The notes beneath the pieces were generated by a model that did not search any database, was not told the origin of the DNA, and saw only the letters and a program-made list of their open reading frames with translations. From contig OX421497.1 of NCBI GenBank assembly GCA_949126835.1, positions 48,832,474 to 48,896,473 of the forward strand: 64,000 bases of DNA. The letters are read 5' to 3'. A program made the position numbers and the translations under genes. The stretch comes from Anisus vortex. Taxonomy: Eukaryota > Mollusca > Gastropoda > Planorbidae. Of this stretch, positions 48,401-54,191 are shown in pieces. Positions within the stretch are counted from its first letter, which is position 1, and every line of letters starts with the position of its first letter.

Positions 48401-51400
48401 GTAATGTTACAGTCAGTGGTAATGTTTATATTGGTAATAGATCAGGAAAAGTTTTGGTTTATTTATGTCATATGTTCACCAACCTGCATCAGTTTGTTAC
48501 TTGATAATGTTGAATTTTATATTAGTAAGTCTTTTGAAATGTTCGTTTATGGAAAGAAAATCAATTTCAAAATTGAATCTTTCTATGACAACAATCAATG
48601 TTGTTGGCAGCATTATAATTACCTTTACAATTAACTACACCACATTTATTAGGCATTTTGATAAAATACACGATCAAAAAATTAAAACAAACACAGTGAA
48701 GTAAAATATCAACAACAACAAGTATCCATGTTGGAACAAAACTGTGCCCTCCATTCATACTCCTTAAAAATAGTGCGCTCATGCTTGGTAATTATTAAGA
48801 CATTTTAGTGGAATAGCCACTAAATAGATCGTTCTTTGTCATAAAATAAATGAAAATGCCATAAACCATTATTACAAATAATCATATTAGTAAAGAATTT
48901 TTTTAGTTACTTAATAATAGTTTACTTTGTATCACTGCGCCAAGGGAGTGTATCGCTACTGTTAAAAAAACTGGCCTTCGCTAGCGAAGTCAGAAATTCA
49001 AGCTTGCACGTCCTGTCTTAAGTAATCCTTGGTAAGGCTGAATGTCACAGTCAGTGGTGATGTTTATATCTGTAAGTTGAATGTCGCAGTCAGTGGTAAT
49101 GTTTATATATGTAAGGCTGAATGCTACAGTCAGTGTTGATGTTTATATTTATATATGTAAGTTGAATGCCACAGTCAGTGGTAATGTGTATATGTGTAAG
49201 GCTGAATGCCACAGTCAGTGGTAATGTTTATATATTTGTAAGGCTGAATTTCACAGTCAGTGGTGATGTTTATATATGTAAGTTGAATGTCACAGTCAGT
49301 ATTGATGTTTATCTATGTAAGTTGAATGCCACAGTCAGTATTGATGTTTATATATGTAAGTTGAATGTCACAGTCAGTGGTAATGTTTATATATGTAAGT
49401 TGAATGTCACAGTCAGTGGTAATGTTTATATATGTAAGTTGAATGTCACAGTCAGTGGTAATGTTTATATATGTAAGTTGAATGTCACAGTCAGTGGTAA
49501 TGTTTATATATTTAAGTTGAATGTCACAGTCAGTGGTAATGTTTATATATGTAAGTTGAATGTCACAGTCAGTGGTAATGTTTATATATGTAAGTTGAAT
49601 GTCACAGTCAGTGGTAGATCTATTTGATTAATTCATATTATCTTGAGATTTCTGTCCCTTGAAACCAGTGATATGAGTATTAAAGACAAGGCTTTGGTGT
49701 ACAAAGAAAGATTACAACTTCAACAACAGAAACAAGATTTTCATGGTTTATGGTGTTCAGATCTCTATAGACTTTCTATTGCGAACAAGGTGAGGACATA
49801 AAGAATAAAATATTTACTGCAGAAATGTTTCAAATACATACCAGTTAAAGTATCAATCCCTTTAATACAATGTTGTACATTGATCATTGGTGTAAGTTGA
49901 TACTTTTGCTTATAGGATTAACATATTTCAATGTTTTGCCTTTGATTTGCACATCATGTTATAATTTCTTATTTGTAATTGTGTAAAACAATACAATTTA
50001 CTTTCAGTATCGAGATGAAATATTTTGGTTCCCCCACTCAGTAGATTTCAGGGGCAGAACATATCCACTTCCACCACACTTCAATCACTTAGGTAAACTG
50101 TGGCCATTTGTTGGCTGTTCTATGTTTTTATTATTCCCTTCATCATATAGAATATATGTGTACGAATGTATAGTAAGGAATTGTTAAATTTTAGGGCAAA
50201 AGATTACTGTCAAGTAAGATTACTGTCAAGTAAGATTACTGTCAAGTAAGATTACTGTCAAGTAAGATTACTGTCAAGTAAGATTACTGTCAAGTAAGAT
50301 TACTGTCAAGTAAGATTACTGTCAAGTAAGATTACTGTCAAGTAAGATTACTGTCAAGTAAGATTACTGTCAAGTAAGATTACTGTCAAGTAAGATTACT
50401 GTCAAGTAAGATTACTGTCAAGTAAGATTACTGTCAAGTAAGATTACTGTCAAGTAAGATTACTGTCAAGTAAGATTACTGTCAAGTAAGATTACTGTCA
50501 AGTAAGATTACTGTCAAGTAAGATTACTGTCAAGTAAGATTACTGTCAAGTAAGATTACTGTCAAGTACTGTGTAGATAAGAAAGAAACAACCAATGGCT
50601 TGATACAATTTTGTTCTCTGTTTTTCAGGAAGTGATAATGTGAGAGGCATGCTTTTATTTGCTGCTGGGAAGCCACTTGGGGAAAAAGGTTTTGATTGGC
50701 TAAAAATCCATTTGGTCAATCTCACAGGACTTAAAAAGAGGTAAGTGCAAAATTATTTTTTTCTTTATAAATGAGAACAAATGACTAATTTATGTGCCCT
50801 GTGATAAAATGTGACTGTTTGAATATATTCAGATGTTCCAATCAAGAGAGACTTGACTTTGCTAATGACATGATGGAGTTAATTCTAGATTCAGCAGACA
50901 ATCCACTGACAGTGAGTACTTTGTCATTCATTCATTCATATTTAAATCATTTCATTGTTTATATTCTTTGCAAAAGATGTCCTTGACCTTACATAATAAT
51001 TCATCTCTTTCTTTTTTCCCATTGAATCTATTCTCCAACAAACAAGGGAAAAAAATGGTGGCAGAATGCTGATGAACCCTGGCAAACGTTGGCATGTTGT
51101 ATGGAGATTGCTAAAATTGAAAGATTTTCAGGCAGAAAGGAAGATTACATTTGTCATTATCCAGTTCACCAGGTTAGAAGATTTAAGTAGTAAAAAATGT
51201 CTGTTAGAAAATCTCTGTTAGAAAATGTCTGTTAGAAAAAGTCTGTTAGAAAATGTCTGTTAGAAAATGTCTGTTAGAAAATGTCTGTTAGAAAATGTCT
51301 GTTCGGAAATGTCTGTTCGGAAATGTTTGTTTGGAAATGTTTGTTAGAAAATTTTCAAATTATACAATCAGACTTTTTATTTCTTGTAATTTGAAAGAAA

Positions 51401-52801
51401 GCTGTTTTTCCTCCTGTGTGTGCTATGAACATTGAATGAGAGAAAACTTTGCTTATTCTCTGACTGTTGGACAAGTCACTCAAACTCACGAGCTAGTTTA
51501 GCATTGATTCTCTCTGCTGCTGCCTCAAGCACAGTGGATGAAATGCTTGATGTTTAAACATAGAGCTTGTTGCGATCTCTGTGATAGATCTATTCCAGTA
51601 CTGATTGAATGATGAGATTGTTGTATTCATTATTCAGGATGGTTCCTGTAATGGACTCCAGCACTATGCAGCTCTAGGAAGGGATCAGGCTGGTGCAGAG
51701 TCAGTCAACTTGTTTCCTTTTCACAGCCCAAAGGATGTGTATAGTGATGTTGTAGAGCTGGTAAATTCATTGAAATCTTTAAGTTATCTTTACTATTAAA
51801 TGACACCTAGTTTATCATTAAATGTCACATAGTTTACCATTAAATGACACCCAGTTTTTGTTATCTAGTGTTTGAAATTGTTTCTCATTGGAAAAACTAT
51901 TTTTCTTAAAAGGTGGAGAAAATGAGGCAGAAGGAAGCTGAACAAGGAAATGAAATAGCTAAACTTCTGGATGGATTTGTGAAGAGAAAAGTAAGTGGAA
52001 ACTATTTGATTAATTAGCTATTTTAAAAAATAGGGAAACTGTTTGTTAATTATTCTAGGTAATAAGACAATCATAACATCAGTTTATGCTATTTATCATA
52101 GGTATTCAAACAGAATCATGACCTCAGTTTATGCTATTTATCATAGGTAATCAAACAGACAATCATGACCTCAGTTTATGCTATTTATCATAGGTAATCA
52201 AACAGACAATCATAACATCAGTTTATGCTCTTTATCATAGGTAATCAAACAGACAATCATGACCTCAGTTTATGCTATTTATCATAGGTAATAAGACAAT
52301 CATAACCTCAGTTTATGCTATTTATCATAGGTAATCAAATAGAGAATCATGATGTCAGTTATGCTATTTATCATAGGTAATCAAATAGACAATCATGACC
52401 TTAGTTTATGCTATTTATCATAGGTAATCAAACAGACAATCTTGACCTCAGTTTATGCTATTTATCATAGGTAATCAAATAGAGAATCATGATGTCAGTT
52501 ATGCTATTTATCATAGGTAATCAAACAGACAATCATGACCTTAGTTTATGCTATTTATCATAGGTAATCAAACAGACAATCTTGACCTCAGTTTATGCTA
52601 TTTTTATCATAGGTAATCAAACAGACAATCATGACCACAGTTTATGGTGTGACCAGATATGGTGCCAAACTCCAGATTCACCGCCAGTTAAAAGATATCA
52701 AAGATTTCCCCATTGACAAAGCCTGGCCAGCCAGTATCTACTTGACACTTACCACTTTTCATTGTCTGAGAGAAATGTTTTCTGCCACCAAGGATATCCA
52801 G
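21330..52801 (+). CDS. POLRMT: Mitochondrial DNA-directed RNA polymerase (26 exons; 3' end outside window)
   Basis: POLRMT is the single-subunit, T7-phage-like RNA polymerase that transcribes mtDNA and makes replication primers in the mitochondrial matrix. Exons (+): 21330-21480, 23280-23432, 23675-24750, 26252-26350, 26703-26861, 27320-27388, 27548-27649, 31857-32000, 32094-32187, 32958-33031, 33262-33393, 34776-34892, 35006-35047, 37950-38026, 42023-42092, 42247-42382, 42473-42603, 46474-46574, 49669-49789, 50008-50092, 50629-50740, 50833-50911, 51047-51172, 51638-51760, 51913-51990, 52613-52801. All junctions are GT/AG and in phase, giving 1280 codons. Diagnostic motifs are [52 protein letters not shown] (first catalytic Asp) and [15 protein letters not shown]. 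The roughly 190 C-terminal residues, with the HDxxWTHA second catalytic Asp, are missing and must follow beyond 64000 or be lost. Confidence 0.95.
21802..22118 (-). mobile_element. LINE-C 3' fragment
   Basis: About 90% similar by eye to the 3' ends of the copies at 17967 and 28252 (gacgctccttctataaagaa, catccgtggtccgagtctag, cgaatgccactcgggaagaa). It has lost most of the RT and is a dead fragment. Confidence 0.8.
22450..22640 (-). repeat. GC-rich dispersed repeat, copy 2
   Basis: The reverse complement aligns with 6300-6420: the strings ctgtcccccatgc, tctcgga, atgggac and tttacacact occur in the same order. See copy 1; the class was not recognised. Confidence 0.55.
22697..23063. repeat. 41-bp minisatellite, about 9 copies
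   Basis: The unit reads attgtgcatcactagatgga followed by catatcctgtgtctgtgttcc. Copies differ at only a few positions (agaggg, tacatg, gtattcc), so the expansion is recent. It sits in POLRMT intron 1. Confidence 0.93.
23280..24750 (+). CDS. POLRMT: POLRMT exons 2-3 (N-terminal extension)
   Basis: Exon 2 (23280-23432) reads [20 protein letters not shown], then [20 protein letters not shown], a lysine-rich stretch like the basic segment near the N-terminus of animal POLRMT. Donor gtaata at 23433 leaves one base, completing Ile with exon 3. Exon 3 (23675-24750) is a single 359-codon open exon, low complexity and rich in Lys, Glu, Ser and Ala ([19 protein letters not shown]), ending [11 protein letters not shown]|gtaagt. 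The N-terminal region is longer than in the 1230-residue human protein and poorly conserved. Its role is not evident from the sequence. Confidence 0.8.
24836..25636. mobile_element. hAT MITE (TAGTGATGGGACGAT ends)
   Basis: Starts TAGTGATGGGACGAT and ends ATCGTCCCATCACTA. Multiple 'cgattcccgatac' motifs lie near both ends in inverted orientation. Flanking 8-mers ATAATTAC (24828-24835) and ATAAATAC (25637-25644) differ at one base, consistent with an aged 8-bp target duplication. There is no transposase; 801 bp. Confidence 0.78.
25857..26129. repeat. 71-bp minisatellite, about 4 copies
   Basis: Units contain ttacagattgaacaagtttt, acatgatatttaatataac and tactttatactataactaat. It ends immediately before the duplicated POLRMT exon 4 acceptor. 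Confidence 0.85.
26132..26272 (+). repeat. triplicated exon 4 acceptor segment
   Basis: The string gttttactggctgtgagaaat occurs three times (about 26133, 26195, 26252). The second and third are preceded by attgtttacag. Only the third continues into the conserved POLRMT exon 4 (ctacagtatctttct); the first two continue gtcaacattttaaaattg. The first 21 bases of the exon and its splice acceptor were therefore tandemly copied into the intron. Confidence 0.85.
26252..27649 (+). CDS. POLRMT: POLRMT exons 4-7 (PPR-like domain)
   Basis: Joined reading: [33 protein letters not shown], then [40 protein letters not shown], then [20 protein letters not shown] and [20 protein letters not shown]. The alternating helices with '[18 protein letters not shown]' are the pentatricopeptide-type repeats of POLRMT (human equivalent GLTPDLLSYAAALQCMGR). 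All exons are phase 0 at both ends (99, 159, 69 and 102 nt). Confidence 0.9.
27716..28250 (-). mobile_element. LINE-C degenerate 3' fragment
   Basis: Diverged relative of the 3' RT/tail region (catccgtggtccaagtctaa, cttgggaaaaaagagtactt). Many substitutions and indels compared with the neighbouring copy show that it is older. It is followed within a few bases by the tail of the younger copy, so the same spot or its AT-rich tail was used twice. Confidence 0.8.
28338..29800 (-). pseudogene. LINE-C ORF2 reverse transcriptase part (frameshifted from ORF2)
   Basis: Contains [40 protein letters not shown] and [20 protein letters not shown]. It is nearly identical to the intact RT at 18047-19984, but out of frame with the upstream endonuclease. 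The RT itself has no internal stop from 29684 to 28338. Confidence 0.88.
29801..31234 (-). CDS. LINE-C ORF2 N-terminal part: endonuclease and linker
   Basis: 477 codons from 31234: [15 protein letters not shown] (the first codon is TTG), then [20 protein letters not shown] and the APE endonuclease motifs up to [16 protein letters not shown] basic linker ([20 protein letters not shown]) follows, to [19 protein letters not shown]. It terminates early because of the 4-base deletion; the rest of the polyprotein is 29684-28338. Confidence 0.88.
   Translation of the reverse strand: MTSPEVNNLDLNKPLARSTPIKKSKKTLFNTKSHKTPNQYHLKTLTINFQSIKNKKADLELLINNEEPDIIAGSETWLSPDIYNTEIFNNNYEIFRKDRSDRHGGVLLAIKSTLIAEEIKLEPQNNIESVFCKISRPNSKPLIVGSVYRPPNSTSEYMSDLCNQLTSIETKYKNAIIWIMGDFNLPDINWNSYSIEKHQNTKEINEMFINTIQNLNLDQINKKPTRNHNILDLFLTNRPGLVLDYEIIPGLSDHDIVRVNNKIKIQISKKPKRIIYLWNKCNTTELHQAAIKFQTNFLTKYNIDSPVEDIWQFIKTNLKAIMADSVPTKQTSNKINKCWFNTKLKKLCKQKENLFKKFKATNSIRLHKKYLKIKHLTQKLSRQLQNEYVNNVISKDNNKNLWSYIKSRKMDTTGIAPLKGQNNETYNDNETKANILNTHFASSFSNPGDKEIFINLNKLEEIGNINVDEKGIKQLLT
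31231..31731 (-). CDS. LINE-C ORF1: 2A-like peptide plus PHD-type zinc finger
   Basis: 166 codons. Residues 1-17 ([17 protein letters not shown]) form a hydrophobic signal-like helix. Around residue 70 a second hydrophobic run [17 protein letters not shown] ends in the complete 2A consensus D-V-E-S-N-P-G-P (Pro codon at 31485-31483). 2A peptides cause ribosome skipping between Gly and Pro and are known from APE-type non-LTR retrotransposons of several invertebrates. Downstream is a Cys4-His-Cys3 PHD-like finger: [24 protein letters not shown] and WHCVQC. The product would be split into a short hydrophobic leader and a PHD-finger protein. The stop overlaps the start region of the endonuclease/RT ORF by four bases. 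No Met is evident exactly at that ORF2 start (TTG), so the ORF2 initiation mechanism is unclear. Confidence 0.85.
   Translation of the reverse strand: MKVVILVLALVLVRALKLPKHEIVHKQIIINHHNIKDIDNTHAYILLKKISQNHFKHKICRYRQNHLVLLLLLAGDVESNPGPVKTVRDRCNICSKPCTAKQRAIQCDTCDEWYHAACLHMNTPIYIALGNKDASWHCVQCGLPQFSSGLFNSHDLDTTNPYTTVP
31857..35047 (+). CDS. POLRMT: POLRMT exons 8-13 (amino-terminal domain)
   Basis: Six exons: [80 protein letters not shown] with [35 protein letters not shown]; and the 42-nt [14 protein letters not shown]. They align in order with human KTLRDQWEKALCRAL, YPFLCLLDEREVV, LARELSARTFSRHVVQ and YRKYLCLLAS. Phases are 0-0-1-0-0-0-0. Introns hold minisatellites (32273-32866, 34100-34733) and a 188-bp MITE. 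Confidence 0.9.
32273..32866. repeat. 45-bp minisatellite, about 13 copies
   Basis: The unit reads aaaccttatggtcaattttg then aatgtgaatatattaactaa then tgcac. The copies are almost perfect, differing at acctta/acttta and aatgc/aacgc. The 45-bp period opens frames on both strands ([30 protein letters not shown]). It lies wholly within POLRMT intron 9, so it is not coding. Confidence 0.95.
33898..34085. mobile_element. 188-bp MITE with CAGGGATGCCAG ends
   Basis: Terminal inverted repeats CAGGGATGCCAG and CTGGCATCCCTG are flanked by TGTATC on both sides (33892-33897, 34086-34091), a perfect 6-bp duplication. The inner inverted strings 'ttcaggcttttttaggc' and 'ttttcaggcttttttgtc' are instead direct repeats. 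Confidence 0.78.
34100..34733. repeat. composite minisatellite in POLRMT intron 11
   Basis: Modules aaaatgttacaattctctaa, aggtttaaaaactgtaaa and cactttgtgaaatcaacttt recur 8-12 times in changing order, suggesting repeated unequal exchange. Confidence 0.85.
35198..35435 (+). mobile_element. left-end fragment of CAGACATGCCTACC transposon
   Basis: Starts CAGACATGCCTACCGTTCCG like the copy at 42819 and matches the right-end-derived strand of the MITE at 12034-12680 through 'gtgtttggcaatgg'. The right end is not found; a LINE-C tail begins where it stops. Confidence 0.75.
35436..36940 (-). mobile_element. LINE-C copy 3 (5'-truncated, decayed)
   Basis: Same RT as the other copies ([53 protein letters not shown]) with several indels and stops, e.g. 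near 36023 and 36490. The tail (ttatcttcttatcttataca) is at the left; the 5' break is at about 36940. Confidence 0.88.
37202..37781 (+). mobile_element. possible Helitron-like non-autonomous element
   Basis: Begins near atatatataaaaagtctgtg and ends near ccccgggcaacgctgggtga, which can form a short CCCGG/CTGGG hairpin. Such a layout without inverted repeats or obvious duplication is seen in Helitron/Helentron-type elements. A similar 'tccggg...atgctgggtaaattagct' string occurs at about 37508-37553. This is a weak inference. Confidence 0.3.
37950..42603 (+). CDS. POLRMT: POLRMT exons 14-17
   Basis: [20 protein letters not shown] then RPSLPQ (38026 donor), [40 protein letters not shown] with [20 protein letters not shown], and [20 protein letters not shown] with [17 protein letters not shown]. 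These match the human LGKLLAEML, LVPVLYHVYSFRN, YVQLLEKA and MLCPPLPWTSPHSGAFLL segments and LTQLGNCAWRVNG, leading into the polymerase thumb/palm. Phases 2-0-1-0 close correctly. Confidence 0.92.
38739..39025. repeat. 36-bp minisatellite, 8 copies
   Basis: The unit is agcacatgttcagtgttctc then aggagacatccaatgg, with a single 'agtagac' variant. Period 36 makes several frames open ([24 protein letters not shown]). Intronic, near perfect, so recent. Confidence 0.94.
39213..39450 (+). mobile_element. tRNA-derived SINE
   Basis: A-box-like tggtggcagagtggcagcgc and B-box-like gggttcaaattc are spaced as in a tRNA. They are followed by a non-tRNA body (accc...agctctaatgggtacctgac, attagttggggtacagtaag) resembling the conserved core of mollusc SINEs. 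No clear tail. Confidence 0.65.
41040..42010. repeat. 26-bp minisatellite, about 37 copies, abutting exon 15 acceptor
   Basis: The unit is tttctatactggttcccttg then aatgtg (variants aatgta, an extra t, one 'tttactt'). The last unit blends into tttctatattttctttag, the acceptor of POLRMT exon 15, so the array supplies part of the pyrimidine tract. Confidence 0.94.
42819..46156 (+). mobile_element. autonomous-type DNA transposon, 6-bp TSD
   Basis: Ends CAGACATGCCTACC and GGTAGGCATGTCTG are flanked by a perfect 6-bp duplication GACGTT (42813-42818; 46157-46162). At 3338 bp it contains one transposase reading (43834-45864). Subterminal strings with repeated 'gttccgc/gttacgc' and, at the other end, 'gttcctctttt' are shared with the MITE at 12034. 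Transposase homology is hAT-like, but 6-bp duplications are not the 8 bp of classical hAT. Confidence 0.88.
43834..45864 (+). pseudogene. hAT-like transposase (KIAA1586-like), one in-frame stop
   Basis: Starts [20 protein letters not shown]. An N-terminal zinc-finger-like segment has [20 protein letters not shown] and H..HA spacing (BED/TTF-like). The catalytic core reads [20 protein letters not shown], then [20 protein letters not shown] and [15 protein letters not shown]. The C-terminal dimerisation region is [20 protein letters not shown] with [13 protein letters not shown]. The frame is continuous for 676 codons except a TAA at 44908-44910 in a T/A run (…[17 protein letters not shown]), so the copy needs readthrough or is recently dead. 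It resembles the KIAA1586/ZMYM6-like group of domesticated and active hAT-related transposases. Confidence 0.85.
46474..46574 (+). CDS. POLRMT: POLRMT exon 18
   Basis: [20 protein letters not shown] followed by [14 protein letters not shown], ending at GC|GTAAGT in phase 2. It corresponds to the human VLDLVLQLFQAKG...PPPSEAPQPP linker before the palm, which is poorly conserved and proline-rich in both. Confidence 0.9.
46637..48102 (+). mobile_element. divergent CAGACGTGCCTACC element inside a minisatellite
   Basis: Starts CAGACGTGCCTACCGTTCCG, one base different from the 42819 family, and continues with gttccg motifs (ccgttccataaaatggccga). The matching right terminus was not found, so the element is truncated or its end has diverged. 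The sequence before it and after about 48103 is the same 33-bp repeat, which shows it was inserted into the array. Confidence 0.55.
48103..48437. repeat. 33-bp minisatellite, about 10 copies
   Basis: The unit is gttacagtcagtggtaatgt then ttatatttgtaat (or ttggtaat). It shares 'acagtcagtggtaatgttta' with the 39-bp array at 49041 and with the start of the intron at 46600. Confidence 0.93.
48567..48660 (-). pseudogene. possible THAP-domain fragment
   Basis: The minus strand reads [20 protein letters not shown], resembling the start of a THAP zinc finger (M-x3-C-x4-C), as in P-element-type transposases and THAP proteins. It is followed by DCCHRKIQF and a stop; the later Cys-His pair and the AVPTIF motif are not seen. 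Probably a transposon relic, or chance. Confidence 0.3.
49041..49618. repeat. 39-bp minisatellite, about 14 copies
   Basis: The unit is tgaatgtcacagtcagtggt then aatgtttatatatgtaagt. Left units are diverged (aggctgaatgccac) and right units nearly identical. Each unit carries a 'gtaagt' donor-like hexamer. Confidence 0.93.
49669..52801 (+). CDS. POLRMT: POLRMT exons 19-26 (polymerase palm and fingers)
   Basis: Reading: [40 protein letters not shown] with [28 protein letters not shown] with [56 protein letters not shown] with [29 protein letters not shown] with [40 protein letters not shown]; and [20 protein letters not shown] with [14 protein letters not shown]. The Asp of DGSCNG is the first catalytic metal ligand of single-subunit RNA polymerases. 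The [15 protein letters not shown] helix binds incoming NTP. Exon 26 ends at donor gtttgg (52802). The HDxxWTHA motif and C-terminus are not in the window. Confidence 0.95.
50201..50566. repeat. 16-bp minisatellite, about 23 copies
   Basis: Perfect or near-perfect units of aagattactgtcaagt in POLRMT intron 20, about 60 bp before the exon 21 acceptor. Such uniformity indicates very recent expansion. Confidence 0.95.
51194..51349. repeat. 14-bp minisatellite, about 11 copies
   Basis: The unit gtctgttagaaaat drifts to gtctgttcggaaat and gtttgttagaaaat at the right end. POLRMT intron 23. Confidence 0.88.
52059..52612 (+). repeat. 47-bp array copied from POLRMT exon 26 acceptor and 5' coding sequence
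   Basis: Twelve tandem units run gtaatcaaacagacaatcat then gacctcagtttatgctattt then atcatag. Each ends with the same atttatcatag acceptor that precedes the real exon at 52613 and begins with that exon's first 35 bases (gtaatcaaacagacaatcat, gaccacagtttatg). Only the last copy runs on into gtgtgaccagatatgg. The period is not a multiple of three, and reading [16 protein letters not shown] then a stop shows the copies are decoys, not coding. Confidence 0.93.
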
Positions 52802-53315
52802 GTTTGGCTTGTAATGCAATCATAAAGTTCAATCAAATCCACGGACATTATTTTTTCACTTAGACTGGTATAACTTGGTTTGTGATATTTAAAGATTGTC
52901 TAAAAATTGTGAAAAGTTTGGACATTTTTACATTAAGAACCATCATACAAACAAATTACACATTTATATAGCGCTATTCATAAAAAAGTCTTCGATAGCG
53001 CTTTACATTTACCATATGTTATTTAAATAGATCAAAAAAGTATGTTTTTAATTTTGTTTTGTAAATGTCTATATTGTTGACTTGTTTAACTGTGTTCGGA
53101 AGTTCATTCCACCACAGAGGTGCTACGACGCTTTAGGAGGGAGCTGCAAATGTTTCTCTTTTTACGCTTGGTACCTTGAGCTGTAGATGGATTTTTTTAA
53201 TGCAGTCCTCTACTCTCTGATGTGTGTAGTTTGACCATGGATCTCATGTACTGGGGAGATTGACCATGAAGGCTTTTATAGAGTATAGTCAGAACTTTGA
53301 ATTGTATCTTAAGTG
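52802..53315. other. POLRMT intron 26 start with decayed repeat
   Basis: 52950-53300 looks like a decayed 3' portion of a dispersed element (atttatatagcgctattcat, gatagcgctttacatttacc, ttcggaagttcattccacca). A related 'ttatttttatagcgctgcc' occurs near 26385. No exon found. Confidence 0.4.
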
Positions 53316-53479
53316 TGATAAGCCACAGTTATTCTCAGAAAAAAGAACCATGATAAGCCACATATATTCTCAGAAAACTACCATGATAAGCCACAGTTAT
53401 TATCAGAAAAAAGAACCATGATAAGCCACAGTTATTATCAGAAAACAGAACCATGATAAGCCACAGTTATTATCAGAAA

Positions 53480-54191
53480 CGAAGTGATTATACGGCGGAT
53501 CCGCCGTATAACGCTCAGCGTTATTCGGCGGATTTTTGCGTGAACTCCTGACCTATATTATACATAATTGTTTATCTGGTTCTATATGCTTAATTACTAT
53601 TTTTTCGTACTATTAGAACAAGGTTTGTTGGCCCAATGGTTAGTAGCTTGCGCTGTCAACAGGGGTGACGCAGGTTCAAATCCAGCCAGCTCCGCTAATT
53701 TTTTTTTTTAGTATTATATAAAAATACACCGTAATCACTCCGTTCAATTATAGTAAAACGTTAAATATTTTTTAGTTAAATTCGTGTTTTGTTTGTCATT
53801 GTTTATAATTAATTCAAACATAAAGGTTACTCTATTTTTATGGCCTATGTCTCTTAATCACAATTAGAAATTGATTTTACGGTTAGGCCCGGTTAGGTTT
53901 AGGACTTAGCTAGGAATATGATCCTAATTAAAAGCCTATAGCCTATAGAGTCACTATAGACTATAGAATAGAATATAAAGTTTTAAGTCATAAGTATAGC
54001 CTAACTCTCACAATTTTTCGTAAATTCGGTATTATACACTTTCGGCTGTTTGAATAACGCTTCCCAAAAATTAGTGCTTCGAGTTGTAGGCAGTAAAAAA
54101 TATCCTGTATAATATAGGTCACGAGTTCACGCAAAAAATCCGCCGTATAACGCTGAGCGTTATACGGCGGATCCGCCTTATAACGCCTCCC
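53480..54191. mobile_element. MITE with long inverted repeats, 9-bp TSD (MULE-like)
   Basis: The two ends are inverted copies over about 70 bp: ttatacggcggatccgccgt, ataacgctcagcgttat and cggcggatttttgcgtgaac on the left, and the complement on the right. Each arm contains an internal palindrome (ggcggatccgcc). The 9-mer tatcagaaa flanks both ends (53471-53479, 54192-54200), although this motif also recurs in the array. Long inverted repeats with 9-bp duplication suggest a Mutator-like non-autonomous element. A tRNA-like segment lies inside (53625-53700). Confidence 0.7.
53625..53700 (+). other. tRNA-like (SINE head) sequence inside MITE
   Basis: Has A-box-like tggcccaatggttagtagc, anticodon-arm-like gcgctgtcaacaggggtgac and B-box-like aggttcaaatcca, followed by 'gccagctccgc' and a T/A run. 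It could be a degenerate tRNA gene or a SINE head. The acceptor stem does not pair convincingly by eye. Confidence 0.45.

Larger units (their letters stand above)
46575..49668. other. POLRMT intron 18
   Basis: Begins with about one and a half units of a 33-bp repeat, interrupted at 46637 by a transposon-like insertion (to about 48102). It then continues as the 33-bp array (48103-48437), a segment with a THAP-like reading (48567-48660, minus), and a related 39-bp array (49041-49618). Confidence 0.65.

Noticed and set aside
50201..50566. CRISPR-like regular repeats
   Set aside because: Units are directly tandem with no spacers, in a eukaryotic intron; a minisatellite.
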